A stretch of 64,000 bases of DNA. Source: Cricetomys ansorgei. Its lineage: Eukaryota > Chordata > Mammalia > Rodentia > Nesomyidae. Position 1 is the first letter of the stretch. Each line of letters starts with the position of its first letter. The stretch is from the NCBI GenBank assembly GCA_026225945.1, contig JAMJFZ010003163.1, forward strand, positions 20,334,501 to 20,398,500, in the 5' to 3' direction. The translations under genes were made by a program, and so were the position numbers. Below, in pieces: positions 56,071-64,000 of this stretch. Under the pieces are notes generated by a model. The model was not told the DNA's origin. It was given only the letters and a program-made list of their open reading frames with translations, and did not search any database.

Positions 56071-58589
56071 TCAAAAGTGAATTGAGTTTTAAAAGGTGTT
56101 AAGAGTTTCCAGTACAGTTCATGACACCAGCCACAATAGATATATCTGCTTTTAAAGCAGCATGTGAATTAACTCCAGAACCAGTGAGACTCCAGGCTTC
56201 CAAATTAGATTTTATCATATGGTTTCTGGGGCACCATCAGAAAGAGGTGCTGTGTCCTTGGCCTTGGCAGAGCTCAATGTCCAAGGGCCATATGGATAGC
56301 TACTGGGAGAAAAGATGTTTCAGAGATGTGGGCATCTCATTAGGAGAAATCACTGGGAAACATTGTCATCAGTGAAGTGGAGAATTAGGGAGTATTATTA
56401 TGCTGGACCCGAGGGTTCTCCCTTATCACGAAGAGTGTAAGAGAATGTGAGGGTGATTGGTGCTTCCCGCTTCCCTAGAATGTTCTAGAGAACATCCTCC
56501 TCCTACCTTCCTTATCAGATAGATGTGCGCTGTGGGGCAGAACTAGATCCGGACTTCAATATGCTGTTAACATTGAAGGTGCAGGACAAGCTCGTGACTC
56601 AGAAGCCTCCGCAGATGTGACTGCCCCTGACTGGAGAAAGGTCTTTCATGGAGAGTAGCCCTTGGCCACTTTGTGTGGAGAAGAGGATGCAGCCAGCTCG
56701 GGGGACAGCAGGGTGAGAGAGACATCACAAAGACACTGTCCTGAGTCTGGCTTTCTATGGGAGTCTTCACTGTCACTCCTGTCCACCTAAGTTCTCCGAG
56801 CCAGTGCACCCCATGTTTGACCTTTGAGCACTTCTCTTAGTCAGGATGTGACAACTGTCACTCATACTGTGAGCCAGCTCCTGGGGTATTGAGGTATTCA
56901 GTTTGAAGCCATACTCTTGTCCCAGCCCTCCTTTCTCTGTGTGTCTGTGTGAAGAAAAAAAAAAAGTACATTCTGGTTCCTTCTTTCAGGCAATTGACTC
57001 AGCTTTCTGGAGCCTTCTTGAGTCTGTTTCCAGCTCAGCCACTGGTCTTTAGTAGGCATTAGTCCGTCTGAGCTGTTGTCTCAACTGTAAAAACTCTCCA
57101 GCAAACAGTGTGTATGCATCTGTGTCTCTTCTCTAAACCTGTTGGCATGCATGTTTCCCACTTGCCCAGTGGGGAGGTGATCCAGACAAAGGGAAGAAGC
57201 CAACCGCCTAACAAGGGTTAGGGGCGGTGGGGAGGAGTAAGAGGTGCAGAGTCGGGGATGGCTCAAGCAATAGGTGGTGAGTTTGGTTCCAGCCTTTCCA
57301 GTCCTGGATGAGGGTACATTAACAAGTCTTTTTAGCACCTCTTTCCCAGCTGTCTCTTGAAGTCCCTCCTGACCACTTCATGTCATCCGCTGTGCTCTAC
57401 AAATAGGGAGGCTGGAGCCCAGAAACGAACTACTCAGGTTCCTCAGAATTTATACCTAGGTCCCTCTAGGCAACAAAAGCTATTCTACGTAGTCATTAAC
57501 ACGGAAGTGGACAGGTCAGTAGGACAAAGTCCACTCAGCTTATTAGTCACCCTAGCTGGCCATTTATTGAAAATTCCAATGAGTGGTCTTTTAGGTTTCT
57601 CCAGTATACTAAATACACGGGAGCAAAGCAGACACAGGAAGACGAATGTTAAAATGAATGACATATTGGTAAGATATTAGGTGGTACTCCCCCCTCACCA
57701 CCTATACATTGGCTTCTCACAGTTTCAGTTAGCAGCCATCAACCGCTATCTTAAAATATTAAGTGAAAAATTACAGACATTAACAGCTCCTAATGTTAAA
57801 GTGTTCGTCCTCAGCGGCATGATGCCTCCTCACATGGCTCCCAGCCAGGGATATCAATCATTCCTTTGCTCAGGGTATGTAGGTTGCATATACAACCTGC
57901 CTGTCAGTCACACAGCGGTCACGTCTGGTGTCAGACTGACTATCATGACACCACATTACTGGTGTTTCTGTGACCCTCGCATAGCATGCATCATGACACC
58001 ACATCACAGCCCTATGCCATTCGCCTCAGTTTGCCTCATCGTGTTGGCTTCGAGCTACTTCATACTCCCAGACAGTATGAGTACGATACACAGAGACAGC
58101 ATTTTATTAAGGGTATTTATTAAGGGTATTTTACTATAATTTAAAATTTTATCTTTAGTTATTATCACTCATGATGTCTAATTTATGAATTAAATCTTAC
58201 CGTGGTTAGGCAGCTATAGAAAAGTCATGATACATGTAGGGTTTGGTGCTGTTTATGGCTTTGGACATTTGTTGAGGGTGTTGGAACCCCCTGCAGATTG
58301 GTAGATACCAAAGGGCAACAGAGGTGCAAAGAGCATGGCAAAGGTGCGTGGTGGAGAGGAAGAATGCAGAGGACACAGGGGAAGTGATATTTAAGATGAA
58401 GCTTAAAGAATTGGTTTGGATCTAACCCTAGGCAGGGTTCTGGATGCTTCTGTGAGTACATTTTCTTCCTTGGCTTAGCTTTACAGGTCAAAATGACGCT
58501 CTATGTAATCCTTCCTCCGCTTGGAGATTCTCAGACTTGCTCCTTATTTGGGCTTCAGGAAGCACTTTGATGCGTGGCTGTCGCAGCTT
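56071..58589. other. Unassigned DNA, no gene recognised
   Basis: Plus frame 57681-58139 (152 codons) contains a 15-base direct repeat (57942 and 57990) and ends in the doubled 13-mer TTTATTAAGGGTA near 58104-58129. No domain is visible. No repeat family called with confidence. Confidence 0.4.
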
Positions 58590-58800
58590 CTGCCTGGGCA
58601 CCCTGCTTCAGACTGGACTGTATTTCATCCAAAACCAGAGCTCAAACCAGGCTACCATTAGCAGTCACGTAATTAGCGCCGCCGAAGACATACTGCGATT
58701 GGAAAGGGAAGTGCCGACTGGAATTTACGAGGTGCTCACTTCCAGTGGAGTGGGTGAATTATCTCGTTTCTCTAACGCTCTGCTCTGATCCAGTTAAAAT
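58590..58800. promoter_or_regulatory. Candidate conserved non-coding element with retained CpGs
   Basis: 'agcagtcacgtaattagcgc', 'cgccgaagacatactgcgat' and 'gtgccgactggaatttacga' combine a TAATTA core with about eight CpGs in 100 bases, unlike the CpG-poor surroundings. Retained CpG plus homeodomain cores is common in conserved enhancers. Confidence 0.4.
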
Positions 58801-59470
58801 GGAACAGAGAGGGGCAATCTGTTTGTTTCTCCAGAACCTCTGAGGAGAAGGTAAACCAGGTAATTTATACCTCTGTGTTTGGCTACGTACTCCGTCTGGA
58901 AGGGGATAATGACTTTGTGTTTATATCTGTAAAGCTCTCCTAGCCAGGACATGGAGTGCTCTAGGAGGGAGCAGAATGCCATCACCTGAGTTCTTTATCC
59001 AGGCACCTCTGCTGGGGAGAAGGCTATTTTGGTCAAGAAAGGCCTGTGGGATGTGAGATGTTTATGGTCAGGAGCAAGGGGTCTCTGCTTTATCTTCGCA
59101 AGCTTCCTCTGGTATGGAAAACAGTGGAGTTGAGGGACACACATTTCTCTTATGTGCCTACTATCAGACCTCACAAAACAGACTGCAAGCATATAGGCTA
59201 CAAGGCAGGCCTGTTGTGTGTGCTCTCCTCCTGGAGTCCCCAACATCCTGAGACTTGCTTCCTGGCTCCTCTGTTGTAAAGTGTATTTCATCACCAGAAG
59301 CCAAGTCTCAAAGCCCAGACAATCAATTCACTTACTAAAGAAATAAAATCCGATTTCAGAACTGTCTGAAAAGCAAATGTCTTGTCATTTAAAATTGGGA
59401 AAAGCTTACCATTGTCTTATGAAATCAGGATTTTTTTTTTATTCCTCTGAGCAAAAAGCTTTAATAGATC
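58801..59470. other. Unassigned DNA
   Basis: Frames 58995-59294 (minus) and 59046-59279 (plus) overlap on opposite strands; no domain, no repeat recognised. Confidence 0.4.
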
Positions 59471-59677
59471 TCGTTCTCAATTGGGGATGAATTTTGCCCC
59501 ATGAGGGACATTTTACCATCTCTAGAGACATTTTTGATTGTCACAACTGAAGGATGCTAGAGGGTGAGCAGTGGTCAGGGATGTTGATGAATGTCCTATA
59601 ACGCTCAAGACAGTCACCATGACAACTGAGAAGGATCTGATCCAAAATATTGATGATGTAGAGGCTGAGAAGCCCTG
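59471..59677 (+). mobile_element. MER5A-like hAT-Charlie DNA transposon fossil
   Basis: 'tcgttctcaattggggatga', 'ttttgccccatgagggacat', 'agagacatttttgattgtca', 'ggtcagggatgttgatgaat', then 'ttgatgatgtagaggctgag' and 'aagccctg' follow the MER5A consensus through its full length of about 190 bases. It is a nonautonomous element without coding capacity, older than the rodent SINEs. Confidence 0.75.
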
Positions 59678-60689
59678 CATTATGGAGAAAGAGGATCCTG
59701 TCTTAGATGCTTGAATTCCAGTGACATGGCCAAATAACCATTTTTCTTTTATAGTGCTAGGGGCTATGGACATCAGAAGGGAAGTACAATCTGGCCACAG
59801 TCACAAGACTTAGGAACAGAGAAACATAGCTAGGAATTGTGGTTATTAGTTCATGAATGATGAGACTGAGAGGTGGCCCCTTGACACCGTGTCTAGAAAA
59901 ACTATTGTCAGACATAAATGTTCTTTTCACTGGAAGGACTAAGAAGACAGCAGAATGCAATGAAGTGAATGCAGAATTGGACAGTTTAGTGTTTTCTCAG
60001 GACTTGATCAGTAACTGCCAACAAGCATTTTCTATGTATGTTCTACCCAATAAATGTATCCTAATATCAGTAATGAAACAGCCTGTATGAATGTAACATT
60101 ACTAGGTATGTGAGAAACACTTCGTGCTGAACAACATAACTATTCTTTGCTCAGTCACAGATCAGAAAACTAAGACATGGAGATTGAAGTCAGAGCCCCA
60201 ATCATAGCAGCTGCTCAGCCTGCTCAAAGTTCATTCATGTTCTTCTTGACTCCGTGGTCCTGCTTTCCTACGTGCAGAAGAAGGACGAGAAGACTAAAGT
60301 TCCATGTTTGTGCCTATGCACAGGTACTTGCTACATAGGCTAGGCTCCTACACTTGCAGACATTAAATGCCTCTCAGTGAAGAGAAAGGAAAGAGAAAGA
60401 ACTCAGATATATATACACACACACATATGCTTGTTCCCAACCCCCAAGAGGTTCATTCAGAGGAGGCAGAGAGATCTAATCCTCCATTATCCATTGAGCC
60501 TCCAAAATTCCTCCCAGAAAATCACTGGGCTTGGGTTTTAATGCTTAGTCTACCACCTCTGTCCTGGGCGGTACCCACATCAGTGGTAGAATAAGGAGTC
60601 AGGGAAAGTCACATCAAGAACCAGCAAGCATAAGAATAGAAGGAAAGAAAGAGACAGAAGGAAAGAGACTATGGCACTAGCCCAATGAC
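59678..60689. other. Unassigned DNA
   Basis: 60160-60200 ('cagatcagaaaactaagaca') is faintly like inverted MIR. A short TATA/CA run lies at 60406-60427. No gene recognised. Confidence 0.4.
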
Positions 60690-60812
60690 TTAAGGTTCTA
60701 CTCCTAGGCTCTGTCTCTTAAGGGTCTGCTCCTAACACCCCTAATACCACTACTTTGGGGACCAAGTTTTTGCATAAGGATCTTTGAGCCCTCACTCATC
60801 CAAACCATAGCA
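60690..60812. repeat. Old interspersed repeat fragment, family uncertain
   Basis: 'ctcctaacacccctaatacc', 'actactttggggaccaagtt' and 'catccaaaccatagca' follow a common mammalian repeat ending ('cctcctaataccatcacatt', 'attcaaaccatagca'). I recognise the text but not the family with certainty. Confidence 0.45.
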
Positions 60813-61929
60813 ATGAGATTGTTGCTAGTATGAAATTAGGTAGCAGCAAAATTGTTGGGAACAATGCTTGCTGCACAGAGAAAATTGTTGTCAGCTCTGG
60901 AGTCCTCACTGGCTGCTTTTCTTGTTGAGAAATTCCTTGGGATCATCACAAATGTCTTGTGTTTTGGATAGTTTTGGATTTGTATTCCTTGTTTATATTA
61001 GATGATATATCTTAGTAAGGGGACCCAAATCTAAACAACAAATGCATGTGTTTCACTAATACCTGATACACGTGGACCGAAAGTAACTCTAGACAGTGTC
61101 TTTAGGGGCCTGCATTATGACTTAGCTGCCACCTGAGGTTGGGATGTAGGCTTTTCCACTTGGAGCTGGTATCACGTGAATGCTCAGTAAGTTTCAGCTG
61201 CTAGGGTATGTTAGACTGCACGTTTTAGGAGTATAGATGTTCTAGCCATGTTATTATAAATTGTCCTCCATAACAATCTTCTCTAGAGGTTGGGATACTG
61301 AAACAAACCATCGGAGCTGGGTATAAAATGTAAATCCTGGAAGCAGGCCTAGTATGACACAACAGGAATTGCTGGTAACCACAGTAACCATGGTCGCTGG
61401 TACCCATGGTGGAATAGAAAGAGTACACTGGTCCCAAACATTAAAGCAATACTAATAATGGCATACTGCAACAAATATCTCCATGTTGCATGGCTCTCAA
61501 GTCAGATGCCAGTTTAAAATCACTATTCAAAGTCAGTTTTCTCTGTAATTATTAGGAAAGGAAGATTGACCACCCGAGAGACAGAGTTAATGACAGAATC
61601 GGGTAAGAGATGCAAGGGTCCAGGATTATTACATCATTTCCTTCTACAGCTACTTCTTAAAACCAAGGACGGAAAAATCTGTATAACGAACCCAGAGGAG
61701 CAAGAAGGGTGAACAGGAGTCACCGAGGCAGGATCGTAAGAAGTAAAGCTTTAGAACACATTTCACCCTTTTATGGCATAAATAGCCATTTACAGTGGGT
61801 ACAAACATCAGGAAAGTTTAGAAGACAGACACCCCTCCCCTCCGCCCCAAGACACTCCTGTTGATATCAAAGATGAAAAGAGACTTCAATGCATAATTCC
61901 GAAACCATAAGCAGGGGTGATTTCATCTG
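60813..61929. other. Unassigned DNA
   Basis: No repeat or gene recognised. Confidence 0.4.
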
Positions 61930-62260
61930 TGGCTGTCTTCAGGGGTTCTCACCTGTATCTCAAAAGAACGAGCTATTGATCTGACTGCGAAGCTGCACGG
62001 GTGGAACAACGCTCCCCTGACCGCCCTGCGGGGTTCTGTTAGTATTATTTATTGAAGTAAGTCGGATAGCAGAGGGAACGCTCTGCCCCAGTAATAAGTG
62101 GTAATTGCCGGGAAGTGAGGCATTGCCGTTCTCATTGACCCCTGCATCCTGGTATTTTGATGGATTCTATGTAACTCCATTAGGATTGGCATTGTAATAT
62201 TACACCAGCTGAGCTGTAGAACAACAGACCTCCGTTTGGATCATTGATTTTTGATTATAC
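61930..62260. promoter_or_regulatory. Candidate conserved non-coding element
   Basis: Repeat-free block with retained CpGs ('gactgcgaagctgcacgggt', 'gaccgccctgcggggttc') next to AT-rich parts ('gttagtattatttattgaag', 'agtaataagtggtaattgcc'). The composition is like the other enhancer-like blocks. Inference. Confidence 0.4.
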
Positions 62261-63261
62261 AGCTCCTCAGCATACCCCACAAGCAATTCCCATTGCTGGA
62301 GCCGGACTATTGGAGATGATGGGGGGCGGGCAACAGATGGAGACTCCCTACCTCCAGTTAACTCCACAGGGCTATAGGAGAACTGCTTCCCCTAGAAGTC
62401 TGAACCAGGAAACAGTCACAACACCTCGGTGGCTATGGTTTTATTTGTTATTAGTTACCCTCCCCCACCCCTACAAGGTTCCTGTATTAGGAGCCAGATC
62501 GCAAAGATGGCAGTGTTTGTAGGTGGTGTGGAACCCTTAAGAGATACTGACTAGAAGAAGGTCCTTGGTTCTTTGAGGGAAGGTGGGGAAATTCCTTCGA
62601 AGGGACTCACAGGAGAGTCTTCTTATTTGTTACCTAAGACTAAACCTGCACCGCCCAGGCTCTCCCCTGCTTCTAGTTCTATGGGATTGTTTGCTTTCCT
62701 CTGTGTTCCCACCATTGCAGTGCACAATGACGCAATGCAGCTCCAGGGAGGCCCTAGCTCAAACCGTGCCACGCTGATTTCACCTTCAGCTTCCAAAAAC
62801 TGCGGACCTGATGAACCACTTTCTCTATGTTAGTCTGCCTCAGGCATTTGTGATAGCAGCAAAGAGTCTAATGTCCTTGGCGGCCAAGAACTAGAAAGTC
62901 TTTAAAGTTATATCCACAATGAAGGTGGTACAATTTGGGGTTGATTTTGGAAATTTTGGGGGACTAAGTAAGGTGCGGGTTGATCTTGGCTGAATCTGCA
63001 GCCTACTTCTGAAGGACACTAGTTAGATCTTTAATATCTCCATAATTATTTCACCTGTGTTTTTGAAATCCATACCCAGCAGACATGGTTGCATACCTGT
63101 CTGCTTGCCCATCTCTTCCTTTGCTCTTTCAGACAATGCAGTTACGTAATCTACAAGTTAATGCATACACAATGCCTTTCCTGAATGAAGAAACACTCTG
63201 GTGAATCCTTGAAGCCCGCCTCTTTGCAGAATTCTAGATAGACCTTCCACTTTCTATTTTC
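62261..63261. other. Unassigned DNA
   Basis: Frames at 62244-62522 and 62573-62833 show no domain; no repeat recognised. Confidence 0.4.
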
Positions 63262-63335
63262 TAGTGCTGGGAATTGAACCGAGAGCCTGATGCTTGCTAA
63301 GCAAATGCTCTACTACAAAGTTCACCTCAAACCCT
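63262..63335 (-). mobile_element. ID-like (tRNA-derived) SINE, minus strand
   Basis: The plus strand reads 'tagtgctgggaattgaaccg', 'agcctgatgcttgctaagca', 'aatgctctactacaaagttc', the reverse complement of an ID or ID-like SINE head (A and B box regions of a tRNA-derived promoter). It is old and lies 30 bases from a B3 in the same direction. Confidence 0.65.
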
Positions 63336-63362
63336 TAGATTGCCCCTTCTGTTGGACATGAT

Positions 63363-63599
63363 TTTTAAAAATCGTTTTATTATTATTATTTTAAAAATGT
63401 GTGTGGGTTTTACCCATACTTATATGGATGTCTGTGCACCATATGTACGCAGTGGCCTCGGAGGCCAGAAAAGGGTATCGGAACTCCTGGAACTGGAGTT
63501 ATAGATGGTTGTGAGCCACCATGTGAGTGCTGGGAATTGAACCCAGGTCCTGTGTAAAAGTTCCAGTGCTCTTAGGCACTGAACCATATCTCTAGCCCC
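63363..63599 (-). mobile_element. B3 (B2-class) SINE, minus strand
   Basis: The inverted A-rich tail ('ttttattattattattttaa') is followed by 'gtggcctcggaggccagaaa', 'ctggaactggagttatagat', 'gtgctgggaattgaacccag' and ends 'ctgaaccatatctctagccc'. Full length. Confidence 0.9.
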
Positions 63600-64000
63600 T
63601 GGATATGATTTTGACTGTGTGGCAATATACACATCAGATATAATCATAAAAAATGGAAATAAAGAACCTAATTGGCATACTAAAACTTCTCAGAAAGTGT
63701 TTCAGCATAAGAGAAATGAATATGCTTACCATGAATGACTTTGCAACCATCCTCCAGTATAGACAGTCTGTGAGTACCATGTGTTCTTCATTAACTCTTA
63801 CGTAACAGCAGTTGTTTGATTGGAGCTACAGTAAAATCTCAATGTTCTACAGTACGAGTGGCTGATTGCTTAGGAGTCTGTGTTGTATTCGACAGTTCTC
63901 ATGGGGCATTGATGTTTGTTTACCCAGAACTAAAAGTTAGCATGGGCACAGAGGAAGCTCTAGGATAAAAGTTTTTCTTTGACAAAGAGCCCCAGACTCA
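63600..64000. other. Unassigned DNA
   Basis: Nothing recognised in the last 400 bases. Confidence 0.4.

Noticed and set aside
58260..58320. Possible Tigger/MER-type DNA transposon fragment
   Set aside because: Only a short phrase ('ggaaccccctgcagattggt', 'agataccaaag') resembles a known mammalian repeat; too little to call.
1..64000. tRNA, snRNA, snoRNA or rRNA genes
   Set aside because: The only tRNA-like boxes seen belong to B2/B3, B4 and ID SINEs; no structured RNA gene was recognisable by eye.

Overview
The window looks like nuclear DNA from a mammal, most likely a muroid rodent (mouse, rat, hamster or vole type). It carries B1, B2/B3, B4 and ID-like SINEs, rodent-type L1 3' UTR sequence, MaLR LTRs of ORR1, MT and MLT1 type, MIR and hAT-Charlie fossils, and many long (CA)n tracts. 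The copies are fairly diverged, so I cannot name the species. I recognise no protein-coding gene, no structural RNA gene and no CRISPR array. The longest stop-to-stop reading frame is about 180 codons, and none of the longer frames resembles a known protein apart from decayed L1 ORF2. The window is best read as intergenic or deep intronic DNA.

Layout. 1-12.65 kb is ordinary rodent intergenic DNA with SINEs (including a tail-to-tail B3 pair at 2.78-3.19 kb), two L1 3' fragments on the minus strand and simple repeats. 12.65-27.78 kb is a 15 kb stretch where I find no recognisable SINE, LINE or LTR, only simple repeats. It holds several AT-rich blocks packed with homeodomain-type cores (mainly 16.96-17.60 and 21.94-22.85 kb), several POU octamers and G-quadruplex motifs. 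Near its right edge is a small CpG-rich patch at 26.40-26.60 kb with a perfect match to the CTCF core on the minus strand. This is the usual look of a regulatory gene desert around a developmental gene, although conservation itself cannot be seen from one sequence.

27.5-35.2 kb holds a 275 bp pyrimidine tract, MIR and hAT-Charlie fossils, a 245 bp CA-type variable repeat, a B4, and a 66-69 bp module present twice 1.1 kb apart. 35.25-37.55 kb is a 5'-and-3'-truncated L1 on the minus strand. 42.3-48.4 kb has five MaLR-type LTRs, all on the plus strand, one of them split by a B1. Another regulatory-looking block lies at 45.49-46.11 kb. 48.9-64 kb has further SINEs, a 71 bp perfectly alternating purine-pyrimidine tract with a CG core (a Z-DNA candidate), a MER5A-like hAT fossil and further low-repeat blocks.

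No genes work together here in the operon sense. If the window has a function, it is probably cis-regulatory (enhancers plus a possible insulator) for a gene outside it. All regulatory calls are inference from composition and motifs. Repeat family names rest on recalled consensus sequences, and boundaries are accurate to roughly 10-30 bases.
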